Below are positions 7,334-14,644 of a stretch of 30,335 nucleotides of DNA, in pieces. Both the position numbers and the translations under genes were made by a program. Location: IMG/VR virus record IMGVR_UViG_3300044608_001994, positions 1 through 30,335 of that record, one strand, 5' to 3'. The notes below the pieces were generated by a model that saw only the letters and a list, made by a program, of their open reading frames with translations, ran no database searches and was not told the DNA's origin. Source of the DNA: a virus. Position 1 is the stretch's first letter, and every line of letters begins with the position of its first letter.

Positions 7334-7912
7334 ATGGAATTACATCATTGGTTCCCTAGTGTGGTAGGCAAAGTGTATGACCCATCATGGGTTGACAGCT
7401 TGCGAACTTTCACACAGCCAATTTTTCAAGAGGCCAACATCAACCAAAGTTTTTACCACAATGGTCGAACCACTTATGGCACTAGAAATCTAACTGAGCG
7501 TCCAGAATTTGCTCCATTTATCAATTGGGTTCAAGGCCTGGCCCGAGACTTTTTAGACAAACAAGGATTTGATGCTGATGCTGTGAATTGGCGACCATAT
7601 TTTTTTGCCAACCATTTTGAACAAGGCAGCACTCATCCCAAACATGTACATACTCAGTGTAGTATCAGCGGTATCTATTACATAGATACTCCTCCTGGTT
7701 CAGCAGACATTGTGTTTTATCCAAACCAGCCTTTTAGAGAATTTTTTGACTATCTATACGCTGTAAAAGATACCAACAATTGGTACAGCATGTCTAACAC
7801 ACGGTATCAAGCTCAAAGCGGTTTGTTGTTGTTGTGGCCATCTTGGTTGTATCATGAAGTGCCGCCCAATAACAGTGTGGCACCTCGCACCAGTGTGGTA
7901 TTCAACTTGTAA
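7334..7912 (+). CDS. Putative 2OG-Fe(II) oxygenase (TIGR02466 / PF13759 type)
   Basis: A 192-residue protein beginning MELHHWFPSVVG. The diagnostic stretch HPKHVHTQCSISGIYYID (about 101-118) contains H104-x-H106 and the ISGxYY motif of the TIGR02466 family. WPSWLYHEVPPN (H174) and R185 (PRTSVVFNL) supply the distal histidine and 2-oxoglutarate arginine. It ends the + strand cassette; its TAA abuts the stop of the convergent Nudix gene with no gap and no visible terminator. Function within the family is uncharacterised; Fe(II)/2OG-dependent oxidation is inferred. Confidence 0.85.
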   Translation: MELHHWFPSVVGKVYDPSWVDSLRTFTQPIFQEANINQSFYHNGRTTYGTRNLTERPEFAPFINWVQGLARDFLDKQGFDADAVNWRPYFFANHFEQGSTHPKHVHTQCSISGIYYIDTPPGSADIVFYPNQPFREFFDYLYAVKDTNNWYSMSNTRYQAQSGLLLLWPSWLYHEVPPNNSVAPRTSVVFNL

Positions 7913-8332
7913 TTATTCTATCACACGCAGTTTGTCTTGAACTGTGTCTAGACTCAGAGTATTCCACAGTCCAGGATGCATGGGTCTGGGCCAAGACCCT
8001 GAAGAAATCCACGCATATCCCAAATGTTCTTGATTGAGCACAGGGACAAATTCTTGATCAACACTACACCAAAAGGTGTGATACACAAAGCTCTTGTCGT
8101 TGCTGGTGAATTTTTCCAGCGGCACCAAACGGTTGTAGTCAGGCATGCTGCCAAGTTCTTCTTCGCACTCTCGCAGCAGACATTCCAGCAGGTTTTCACC
8201 AGGATCAATCTTGCCTCCAGGCAGTCCCCAACTGCCTGGATGACGATCGTCGTTTCTCAGCAAAAACAAGTAACGGCTGGTCTGACTGGCGTAAAAACAC
8301 ACGCCCACAGCATTTACAACACGATGCTCCAT
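7913..8332 (-). CDS. Nudix hydrolase
   Basis: A 139-residue protein from ATG 8332 (MEHRVVNAVGVCFY), preceded by GGAGG at 8336-8340 with a short 3-nt spacing. An in-frame ATG at 8371 would add 13 residues overlapping gp15 further and has no visible ribosome binding site. The Nudix box GX5EX7REUXEEXGU is intact at residues 40-62 (G40, E46, R54, E55, E58, E59, G61), directly after SWGLPGGKIDPG. These enzymes cleave nucleoside diphosphates linked to another moiety (oxidised nucleotides, NDP-sugars, capped RNA). The gene overlaps the gp15 3' end by 19 bp, so it is co-transcribed with gp14 and gp15. Substrate unknown; GDP-sugar turnover or nucleotide cleaning are both possible. Confidence 0.92.
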   Translation of the reverse strand: MEHRVVNAVGVCFYASQTSRYLFLLRNDDRHPGSWGLPGGKIDPGENLLECLLRECEEELGSMPDYNRLVPLEKFTSNDKSFVYHTFWCSVDQEFVPVLNQEHLGYAWISSGSWPRPMHPGLWNTLSLDTVQDKLRVIE

Positions 8333-9717
8333 GATCCTCCGTTGTACAAACCGTCGATGCTTTTTACCCATTGTGAGCCAGTCCAGCGAAATTGAATACC
8401 AGTATTTAAATTGGTCACATATTGCGGCACAGATATCAGTTGGCTGTCAAAGCTCACTTGCCACCATCCATTTTGGTATTCAATGATGTCGTTGGCATTG
8501 GCAATCAAAGGCTGTCCACCTATGCCCAGCCATGCTGTGGGATTTTGAGTGTTGTTGGCATTACCTGTTGATTCAGTGAGCAAATAGCGTTGACCGTCTT
8601 GACTACTGTCAAGTCCATCCAGCGGAGCACTGGTCAATGGGTTAATTACCGCAGTCACTGGATCCAGAGTGTTTTGAGGTTCAGTATCTGGGTCAATGTT
8701 GTAAATCAACAGCCGATCATCGCCAGGGTTCACTGTTATTGTGCCCACAATGTAGTTGTCAGGCGCAGCAGGATCATCTAGAGTAATGTAACTGATGCCA
8801 GGGCGCAATACTCCATAGGCATTGATAACCGCAGGCCAGGTAATTTGCGGAGTTTCTGACACAGGAAAATTAAACGGGTCAAAACTGGTAGCAGGCTCGG
8901 TGATGACTTGATTGGCATTCAGTATTTGTAGTTGATTGCCTAACAATGCTACTTTGTAGTTCCATGGAGTAACTTTGACTCTGGTGCCCAGCAGTAGATC
9001 GTTGTCAAGTACAGCATTGGCAGCATCGCCTTGAGCATCGTATATGCTGGCAATCACACGTTCCACAATGCCCAGCTTCTTGACTTTGACTGGCGAGCTG
9101 ATCCAAATTGGAATGCCAAATGTCAGAGTCATAATATCAATGGGATTTTCAGTGCCTTGGGGCACAGTTCTACTGCTCCACTGAACACGCTCTAACTCTA
9201 CCACACTGAGACTGGTCCAATCAATGAAGTTGTCTGTGCTTTGTATTTCCAAAGCAGGATTGAACAGTGTGGCAATCTGTTCAAAGATCTGCATTTTTTG
9301 ATTGGTATTTGAAGTCCATACATCCAAGTTTATGGTCATGCGATATGGCACTGGCATCAAACGTTCTATTGTAAAAGCATTGCCCTGTGTGGTTTCATAG
9401 GTTTCTGTGTTGACGTCATAGCTGCGTTGACGCACACCAACTTTGCCCACAAAATAAGGCTCCTGCATTCTGGGACGATCATAGTCCATGCCAGTGATGT
9501 AAAAAGTCATCAGCGGGGTGGCTGGCATACTGCTGGCGGAGTTCTGTTGAAGAATGGTCTGTGCTTGACGGCTGGCATCACCATAGCGTATGGGCACACG
9601 ATATAAATCATTGGCCAGCTGAGGATCGCGACCAAATTCAACTTGGAAATTGCTCAACATTCTGGTAAACTGTAACATGTACCTTCTTATCTGAGCATCA
9701 TAAAAATACTGTTGAAT
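8314..9717 (-). CDS. 15: Tail sheath stabiliser / tail completion protein, gp15-like, probable ATT start
   Basis: The first ATG in frame is at 9678, but the frame continues upstream as QQYFYDAQIRRYMLQFTR, which aligns with the T4 gp15 start (GYFYNSSFRRY). The only plausible initiation site giving this is ATT at 9717, with AAGGAG at 9725-9730 and 7-nt spacing. That gives 467 residues. The rest of the conserved part matches gp15: YRVPIRYGD, a PVPYRMTINLDVWT strand, MQIFEQIATLFNPALEIQ and MTLTFGIPIWIS. gp15 forms the ring capping the contractile tail where the head attaches. T4 gp15 is 272 residues; here about 200 extra C-terminal residues include YQNGWWQV and FRWTGSQWVKSI repeats like those in gp14 and gp18 of this phage. 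Confidence 0.85.
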   Translation of the reverse strand: MQQYFYDAQIRRYMLQFTRMLSNFQVEFGRDPQLANDLYRVPIRYGDASRQAQTILQQNSASSMPATPLMTFYITGMDYDRPRMQEPYFVGKVGVRQRSYDVNTETYETTQGNAFTIERLMPVPYRMTINLDVWTSNTNQKMQIFEQIATLFNPALEIQSTDNFIDWTSLSVVELERVQWSSRTVPQGTENPIDIMTLTFGIPIWISSPVKVKKLGIVERVIASIYDAQGDAANAVLDNDLLLGTRVKVTPWNYKVALLGNQLQILNANQVITEPATSFDPFNFPVSETPQITWPAVINAYGVLRPGISYITLDDPAAPDNYIVGTITVNPGDDRLLIYNIDPDTEPQNTLDPVTAVINPLTSAPLDGLDSSQDGQRYLLTESTGNANNTQNPTAWLGIGGQPLIANANDIIEYQNGWWQVSFDSQLISVPQYVTNLNTGIQFRWTGSQWVKSIDGLYNGGSWSIVL

Positions 9718-9724
9718 TTTTGCT

Positions 9725-9730
9725 CTCCTT
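9725..9730 (-). promoter_or_regulatory. Shine-Dalgarno AAGGAG deciding the gp15 start
   Basis: On the minus strand AAGGAG lies at 9730-9725, overlapping the gp14 stop (TAA at 9731-9729) and 7 nt upstream of ATT 9717. No ATG, GTG or TTG occurs in frame between it and ATG 9678, which is too far downstream (46 nt) to use it. Confidence 0.7.
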
Positions 9731-11105
9731 AGCTGCTGGGCTGACCAGGCTGTGTGTTTGGATAAGGGTTAGGCGGAAAATCTCCGCCTTGATTGCCATT
9801 GTCTCCGTCAGGGGACAGGGCCTGGCTAAGACTTTGACGACTGGGAATATTGCCTTGATCTGTGGTACGCATGGTATATGTATTGTTAACAAAGCTGGAC
9901 CTCAAGGTATTGTTGTCTGGTCCTGGTGTTAGATCTGTACGGGTAACATTTTCTATGCGCACCCAACGGCCGCCATCATATCTAAACAGTCGATTTGGAA
10001 AATAATCTTGTCGTAACCAATAGTCGCCCAATTGTGCTGTGGTAGGAAAAGCTATGCCTGCGCCTTTGACAGGAATCCCATTGGGCGGAGTTCCAGTACC
10101 AGTTCCAGTCAAGTAACCGTCAGTCCAGCCAAATGTGCTGGGTGTGTCTCCTTGATTGGCCACTGATGAACTGACCACAACCAGGGTATCGTCAGCTGAG
10201 TATGTGCCTGGGTTGGCTGGGTTGCCAGTGGGTGTGGTAGGCACAATGTAAAATTTCACAGTGTCATAACCGCTTTTTGGCACTATGGCTTCGGCCTGTA
10301 TCAGTATGGCATCGTTGATTTCCAGATCTTTGGGTCTGGTACTGCCCTTGTCTGCTATGGTTGTTGGATTGGGAATCACTGCCCAATAATCGGTGTTGGT
10401 AATGTCAGTGCCTGGCGGCACATTGCGTATGGCACGATAGTAAGTATCGCCACTATTGACCACAGTGCCATTGGGATAAAAATTGCCTGGATCCCAGATG
10501 TTGTTGGGCATGAATGGTTTGTCTAGTATTTGTCTAAATTCTTGAGCATTGACCAAGGGTGTGGCTTTCACACGCCACAGGTGAGGCAACCAAGTTTGAC
10601 TAAATCCTTCAGACGCAAAAGCAGCGTCTTGAATCACGTAGTATCTGGGCAAGGGCAACTGTATGTCAGGATCCAGCGGGTTGTAATCTTTTAAGTTTGG
10701 CATTTCCAAAACATCACCCGACATCAATTTGCGTCCAAACGTGTCTATCATGTCATTGTAATGAAACGTTATAAACAGTGTGTCATTGTTTAAAAATAGA
10801 CCAAACTGTGTTAGATCAAAATCAATGTCTTGCGTTTGGTACACACCTCGCATGACATACACATCGGGATCGTAGGAACGATCGCGATTTTCTAACAGCA
10901 GTAAGTCCTCAATGAACAACGGGTTGCTTTGATCATATTTGGGCAAGGTAGCATCAGAATTGCCCTCGTTGTCGGGCATGATTGGGCCCATGTACTTGTG
11001 AGTATAAATGTCTACTCCGCCCACAGTGTACATTTCTGATATGGTTCTATCAAAAAATTGATAATCATTGGTTCGATTGGGGCGGTAAAGTGACAAACGT
11101 GGCAT
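9729..11105 (-). CDS. 14: Neck protein gp14-like, with extended C-terminal modules
   Basis: 458 residues from ATG 11105 (MPRLSLYRPNRTNDYQFFDR); a TTG at 11111 is less likely. The N-terminal ~200 residues match gp14 of T4-like aquatic phages: FFDRTISEMYTVGGVDIYTHKY (about 17-38), YVMRGVYQTQDIDFDLTQFG, FITFHYNDMI and GDVLEMPNL. gp14 helps join head and tail at the neck. It is much longer than T4 gp14 (256 residues). The added part holds a CBM5/12-like stretch at about 204-245 (IWDPGNFYPNGT, YYRAIRNVPPG, DYWAVIP), a linker, and a GDYWLRQ...LFRYDGGRWVRI unit at 360-384. It is the first gene of a minus-strand unit 14-15-Nudix read from a late box at 11113-11120. Confidence 0.88.
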   Translation of the reverse strand: MPRLSLYRPNRTNDYQFFDRTISEMYTVGGVDIYTHKYMGPIMPDNEGNSDATLPKYDQSNPLFIEDLLLLENRDRSYDPDVYVMRGVYQTQDIDFDLTQFGLFLNNDTLFITFHYNDMIDTFGRKLMSGDVLEMPNLKDYNPLDPDIQLPLPRYYVIQDAAFASEGFSQTWLPHLWRVKATPLVNAQEFRQILDKPFMPNNIWDPGNFYPNGTVVNSGDTYYRAIRNVPPGTDITNTDYWAVIPNPTTIADKGSTRPKDLEINDAILIQAEAIVPKSGYDTVKFYIVPTTPTGNPANPGTYSADDTLVVVSSSVANQGDTPSTFGWTDGYLTGTGTGTPPNGIPVKGAGIAFPTTAQLGDYWLRQDYFPNRLFRYDGGRWVRIENVTRTDLTPGPDNNTLRSSFVNNTYTMRTTDQGNIPSRQSLSQALSPDGDNGNQGGDFPPNPYPNTQPGQPSS

Positions 11106-11112
11106 GGTCAAG

Positions 11113-11120
11113 TATTTATG
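11113..11120 (-). promoter_or_regulatory. T4-type late promoter box (CATAAATA) for gp14
   Basis: Minus-strand CATAAATA matches T4 late consensus TATAAATA at 7 of 8. Only 7 nt separate it from the gp14 ATG at 11105 and there is no Shine-Dalgarno, so the late transcript would be leaderless or nearly so. Confidence 0.7.
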
Positions 11121-11126
11121 GGCAGG

Positions 11127-11155
11127 TTGACTGAATATTCTATGCCTGCTACAAT
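11127..11155 (+). promoter_or_regulatory. Sigma70-type promoter for the 93-residue unknown
   Basis: TTGACT (11127-11132), 17-bp spacer, TACAAT (11150-11155). The ATG at 11162 is 6 nt past the -10 box, at the expected transcription start, implying a leaderless early mRNA. It is back-to-back with the gp14 late box. Confidence 0.75.
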
Positions 11156-11161
11156 TTGGGC

Positions 11162-11440
11162 ATGAAAGTAGTCAAACTCAACCGCAGATTCAAACAGTTC
11201 AAAGAAAACGGGCACACTGTGGCTTTGCGTTTTCCAAACTGGAGCAAACAAGCCATTGCTGTAGAAGATCATACTTGCAAAAAGTTAGGAGGTGGCGGTT
11301 GGAGTCGCACTGATTCTTGGTTCAGTTATTTCGGCGCCTCAAACGGTCATTCAGACAGGAAAACTTTTTGGATTACCTTTCGCAATGAAGCAGATCTTAC
11401 TTTGGTAATGCTTTCGCTTGACTTGACCAAAAATCAGTGA
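11162..11440 (+). CDS. Conserved small phage protein of unknown function
   Basis: 92 residues from ATG 11162 (MKVVKLNRRFKQFKENGHTV); a TTG two codons upstream lies only 1 nt past the -10 box and is unlikely. A basic N-terminus is followed by ALRFPNWSKQAIAVE and a WITFRNEADLTLVMLSLDL end. I recognise it as a type of protein that recurs in T4-like aquatic phages but know no function. There is no signal peptide or membrane segment. The sigma70-type promoter suggests early expression by host polymerase, unlike gp14 read divergently from the same gap. Confidence 0.75.
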   Translation: MKVVKLNRRFKQFKENGHTVALRFPNWSKQAIAVEDHTCKKLGGGGWSRTDSWFSYFGASNGHSDRKTFWITFRNEADLTLVMLSLDLTKNQ

Positions 11441-11451
11441 TTTGCTATAAT
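11423..11451 (+). promoter_or_regulatory. Strong sigma70 promoter with extended -10
   Basis: TTGACC (11423-11428), 17-bp spacer, TATAAT (11446-11451) preceded by TGC, giving an extended -10 (TGCTATAAT). The -35 lies inside the end of the preceding gene. Predicted start about 11458 gives a short leader with AGGAG before ATG 11476. Confidence 0.85.
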
Positions 11452-11475
11452 TAATGTTTGCCATCAGGAGTCCCA

Positions 11476-12609
11476 ATGAAAACTGCTGTTCTCAAGCCCT
11501 TGAATCCCCGCAGTGCTGATACCAAATACGTAGGTGACGAGCCACTGTGGCGCGAACAGCCCATGGTCAATCGTTTTGCTGTGCTTACTAGAGCATTCAA
11601 CTGGTATGGCTACTTCTACGGCAAAAAAGAAGCCAAAGATTTTATTGCTGGCTATCTTGACCGCCGTGAGCGTGATCGTGATGCTCGGCGAATTCGTGCT
11701 CTGCCCGACAGTCAAATACGCCTTACTCCAGGCTGGCTGTGCCGCATGGCAGACATGGGCCTCAATTTGGATCAGCATGAGCAGATCAAGTTGGACAATA
11801 TGATTGCTGAGTTGCTGGCAATCAAAAACAAGGAACAACCTGAAACACCAGCAGTGGAAGATGCTGTGCCTCGACAAAACATTCAGGACCGCCTGCGTGA
11901 AAAACTCAGCGAGTGCCTGGGTGAGTTGGAGGGCCAATTTGATGACTTTGTTCAAAATGGAGCCAAGCTCACTGCTGACTACAAACCTGTCAGTCTCATG
12001 CGTTCAATGAATGTGGCTCCGCAGCTGATTCACATGATCAAAGATCGGTGGACCAGCAAACTCAATGAATTTGAGTTGGCAGTGGCTGGACGGGATGCTG
12101 ACTTGGTCAAGGGCTATGATTACCTTACCAAAATTCAGCTCAAAAACTGTGTGAAGTTCTGTGAACTGGTGTTGACAGATTGCGGCTCTTACATTCAGAT
12201 CAAGAAAGTTGAGCGCAAGCCTCGCAAAGTCAAACCAGTGGCTCCTGAAAAACGAGCTGCCAAGTTCAAAATCTGCGCCGAAGTGGCTGAACTCAAACTC
12301 AAGAGCCTGAGTGCCGCACAGTTGGTAGACAAGTCAGAAGCCTGGCTGTACGACAGCAAAAAACGCAAATTGATTCACTTGGTGGCCGACGATCATGCCA
12401 AAGTTTTCACTGTGAAAAACAATTCAGTGATTGGATTTTCCACTGTGGAAACACAGCAAAAAACTCTGCGCAAACCTGCTGAAACAATCAAAGCCATGAT
12501 GTCAGCTGGCAAGCCAGCTGCTCGCAAATTGTTCAAAGAAATCCGTGCCACTGAAACTGCTTGGAACGCCCGGGGCACAGAGAACTTGGTGATTTTGCGA
12601 GTGTGGTGA
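11476..12609 (+). CDS. Conserved phage protein of unknown function (377 residues)
   Basis: Starts at ATG 11476 with AGGAG at 11466-11470, behind the best sigma70 promoter of the window. A TTG at 11458 would sit at the transcription start and is rejected. The protein is hydrophilic, rich in Lys, Arg, Glu and predicted helix. An N-terminal part (MVNRFAVLTRAFNWYGYFYG, then AKDFIAGYLDRRERDRDARR) is followed by a LTPGWLCRMADMGLNL segment and helical middle. A Lys-rich linker at about 240-260 (KKVERKPRKVKP) precedes a C-terminal domain (KSEAWLYDSKKRKLIHLV, then KVFTVKNNSVIGF). I do not recognise a family with known activity. Promoter type suggests early expression; it precedes gp13. Confidence 0.8.
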   Translation: MKTAVLKPLNPRSADTKYVGDEPLWREQPMVNRFAVLTRAFNWYGYFYGKKEAKDFIAGYLDRRERDRDARRIRALPDSQIRLTPGWLCRMADMGLNLDQHEQIKLDNMIAELLAIKNKEQPETPAVEDAVPRQNIQDRLREKLSECLGELEGQFDDFVQNGAKLTADYKPVSLMRSMNVAPQLIHMIKDRWTSKLNEFELAVAGRDADLVKGYDYLTKIQLKNCVKFCELVLTDCGSYIQIKKVERKPRKVKPVAPEKRAAKFKICAEVAELKLKSLSAAQLVDKSEAWLYDSKKRKLIHLVADDHAKVFTVKNNSVIGFSTVETQQKTLRKPAETIKAMMSAGKPAARKLFKEIRATETAWNARGTENLVILRVW

Positions 12610-12612
12610 TCA

Positions 12613-12620
12613 GCTAAATA
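12613..12620 (+). promoter_or_regulatory. Possible late promoter box for gp13
   Basis: GCTAAATA, 6 of 8 matches to TATAAATA, 4 nt after the preceding stop and 19 nt before the gp13 ATG. GGAG at 12629-12632 serves as Shine-Dalgarno. Confidence 0.5.
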
Positions 12621-12639
12621 TAGTCAGCGGAGTCCCACA

Positions 12640-13407
12640 ATGGCCCAGACAGCACTGACACTTGATCAATTAAAACGCAATCTTTTTGAATATGTTAGAT
12701 TCACCTTGGGTGATCAAATCATTGACATTGAATTGGATCCAGCCCACTTTGAAGCGGCCTATACCCGTACTTTGGGCACTTATCGGCAGCGGGCACAAAA
12801 CGCCTATGAAGAAAGTTATATCTTCATGGAGTTAATCAATGATTTGAACATCTATGAATTGCCGCAAGAAGTGGTTCAAGTACGACAGATTTTTCGTAGA
12901 ACATTTGGCATAGCCACTGGGCCCTTTGGTTCAAACTTTGATCCATTTAGCCAGGCGCAGATGAATGTGTACCTAATCAATTTCAATCAAGCAGGCGGCC
13001 TGGCCACCTATGACTTTTACACACAGTATGTGGAACTGGCTGCCAGAATGTTTGGTGGGTTTATCAACTACACCTGGAACCCAGTGACCAAAAAACTTCA
13101 GCTGATTAGAGATCCCAAAGGCAATGGCGAAACTGTGTTGCTGTGGTGCTACAATCTCAAACCCGAAGTAAACTTGCTTCAAGACTTTCAAATCAGTCAG
13201 TGGATTCGCGACTACATGGTAGCAGCCAGCAAAATGATCATTGGTGAAGCTCGTGAAAAATTTGGCACCATTGCTGGTCCGCAAGCCGGCACCAGTCTCA
13301 ATGGCAGTGCCATGAAGGCCGAAGCTCAAACTCAAATTGATGCTTTGTTAGGACAGCTGGTCAACTATGTAGATGGCTCACAGCCATTGACTTGGGTCAT
13401 TGGCTAA
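12640..13407 (+). CDS. 13: Neck protein gp13-like
   Basis: 255 residues. It matches gp13 of T4-like aquatic phages through ELPQEVVQVRQIFRRTFG, FDPFSQAQMNVYLIN, AARMFGGFINYTWN, a VLLWCYNLKPE strand, QWIRDYMVAASKMIIGEAREKFG at about 187-209, the AGPQAGTSLNG loop and the WVIG terminus. gp13 with gp14 forms the neck that closes the filled head and accepts the tail. Its partner gp14 is on the opposite strand 1.5 kb upstream, unlike the contiguous 13-14 order of T4. The stop TAA shares a base with the next ATG (TAATG). Confidence 0.9.
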   Translation: MAQTALTLDQLKRNLFEYVRFTLGDQIIDIELDPAHFEAAYTRTLGTYRQRAQNAYEESYIFMELINDLNIYELPQEVVQVRQIFRRTFGIATGPFGSNFDPFSQAQMNVYLINFNQAGGLATYDFYTQYVELAARMFGGFINYTWNPVTKKLQLIRDPKGNGETVLLWCYNLKPEVNLLQDFQISQWIRDYMVAASKMIIGEAREKFGTIAGPQAGTSLNGSAMKAEAQTQIDALLGQLVNYVDGSQPLTWVIG

Positions 13408-14108
13408 TGAAAACACTCATTGTTGGTTGTAGTTACGTAGAAAACCTCACCTGGCAAAAGTTAGTAAACGCAGATAAAATTACACTTCGAGGAACCAGTG
13501 GGGCTGGCAACCAAAGCATTGCGGCTCGGGTGGTGTACGAATGTAGTAAAGTCAATTATGACAATGTCATTGTTCTTTGGAGTGGAGTAAATCGGCTGGA
13601 TTTTCCAGTGGGGCGAGAACTACATTCTACTTTGCCTAGAAAGCGCAATAATGAATTTGTCTATGACTGCTTCACAGAAATGGATGATGTAGTTTGGTAT
13701 CACAGCGGTGGCTACCGATTATCAGGCACTGCAGACCATTCACCAAAATTTCTGCGAGAGTGGTTGCACCATCAATATCTATCAGCCACTCCAAATTATC
13801 TATCAACACTGACGTTGTTGAGCATTATTCAAGCACAAACCTTTTTGGAATCTAAAAATATTCGTTACCAAATGGGCTTTATATACGATGTTGACCAAGA
13901 CTACTCTCAGACAAAATGGGAACCAGGTTGTGGGAAACTTGATAGAACTTCCTCTCTAAATAGACTAATACACTGGGACAAATTTATCAAACCTGAGCCG
14001 TTTGAGTACACTCGAGATCATGGTGAGTATTTTGATATATTCCACCCTACGTTTGATACCATGGCCAAATGGTTTTTGCAACATGTTGGCATAGACATCG
14101 CTCAATAA
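13407..14108 (+). CDS. SGNH/GDSL-hydrolase-like protein
   Basis: 233 residues from ATG 13407, overlapping the gp13 stop by one base. Four SGNH blocks are visible in order: GCSY with S9 as candidate nucleophile, GTSGAGNQS (G/N35), WSGVNRLDF with N62 (the usual GxND position), and D210-IF-H213 near the C-terminus (DxxH). SGNH enzymes are esterases or deacetylases, often on polysaccharide. The protein lacks a signal peptide, so action would be in the cytoplasm or on the virion. A link to surface-glycan editing is possible but inferred. Family assignment rests on motifs and order only. Confidence 0.7.
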   Translation: MKTLIVGCSYVENLTWQKLVNADKITLRGTSGAGNQSIAARVVYECSKVNYDNVIVLWSGVNRLDFPVGRELHSTLPRKRNNEFVYDCFTEMDDVVWYHSGGYRLSGTADHSPKFLREWLHHQYLSATPNYLSTLTLLSIIQAQTFLESKNIRYQMGFIYDVDQDYSQTKWEPGCGKLDRTSSLNRLIHWDKFIKPEPFEYTRDHGEYFDIFHPTFDTMAKWFLQHVGIDIAQ

Positions 14109-14120
14109 TTGCGTTATAAT
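14092..14120 (+). promoter_or_regulatory. Sigma70-type promoter for the exonuclease / dNMP kinase pair
   Basis: TAGACA (14092-14097), 17-bp spacer, TATAAT (14115-14120). ATG 14126 is 5 nt past the -10 box, so the mRNA would be leaderless or have a leader of only 1-2 nt. Confidence 0.7.
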
Positions 14121-14125
14121 AGCGC

Positions 14126-14644
14126 ATGGACATAATGATTGACATCGAAGGCCTGGCAACTGGTCCTGAAGCTACAATTGTAACCATTGCCGCACAGTGC
14201 TTTGATCCGTTTGCTCGCGGATACTACAAGCAACAATATTATGCCCGAGTGACTTTAGAAAGTCAGGAAAATCGATCTATAGAGCAAGGAACGATTGAGT
14301 GGTGGGCAACACAAAAGGTCGCACAAGAAGAAGCATTCAATCCCGAAGGTAGAATAGCTCTTGACCAAGCTCTGAAAGAATTACACAAACTGTGCTGGAA
14401 ATGTAACAGAATTTGGATGAACGGGCCTACTTACGATGCCAATATTTTGGAGCATGCCTATAAAAGTTATGGCATGCCGTTGCCTTGGCAATACTACAAG
14501 ATTCGCGATGCTAGAACAGTTTATGGACTGGTGCCAGGGTTGAACAAATACCCAGCCAGTCATCATGCGTTGGAAGATTGTCGTCGGCAGATTGATCTGT
14601 TACACGACGCACTGGAATTTCTCAAAGTAAAGGAATTGGTATGA
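14126..14644 (+). CDS. DEDDh 3'-5' exonuclease, DexA/Rv2179c-like
   Basis: 172 residues. The DnaQ-fold motifs are present: D6-I-E8 (MIDIEGL), D104 in GPTYDANILEHAY, and H147 with D151 in ASHHALEDCRRQ, giving a complete DEDDh set. GTIEWWATQ (about 55-63) matches the STIEWW segment of T4 exonuclease A (DexA). These enzymes digest single-stranded nucleic acid from the 3' end, useful for host DNA breakdown or RNA trimming. The start at 14126 sits at the predicted transcription start; ATG 14135 is an in-frame alternative. The stop overlaps the dNMP kinase start by 4 bp (ATGA). Confidence 0.82.
   Translation: MDIMIDIEGLATGPEATIVTIAAQCFDPFARGYYKQQYYARVTLESQENRSIEQGTIEWWATQKVAQEEAFNPEGRIALDQALKELHKLCWKCNRIWMNGPTYDANILEHAYKSYGMPLPWQYYKIRDARTVYGLVPGLNKYPASHHALEDCRRQIDLLHDALEFLKVKELV

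Noticed and set aside
13950-13965. TCTAAATA inside the SGNH gene as a late promoter
   Set aside because: Weak match lying inside a coding region with no suitable start codon downstream at late-promoter distance.
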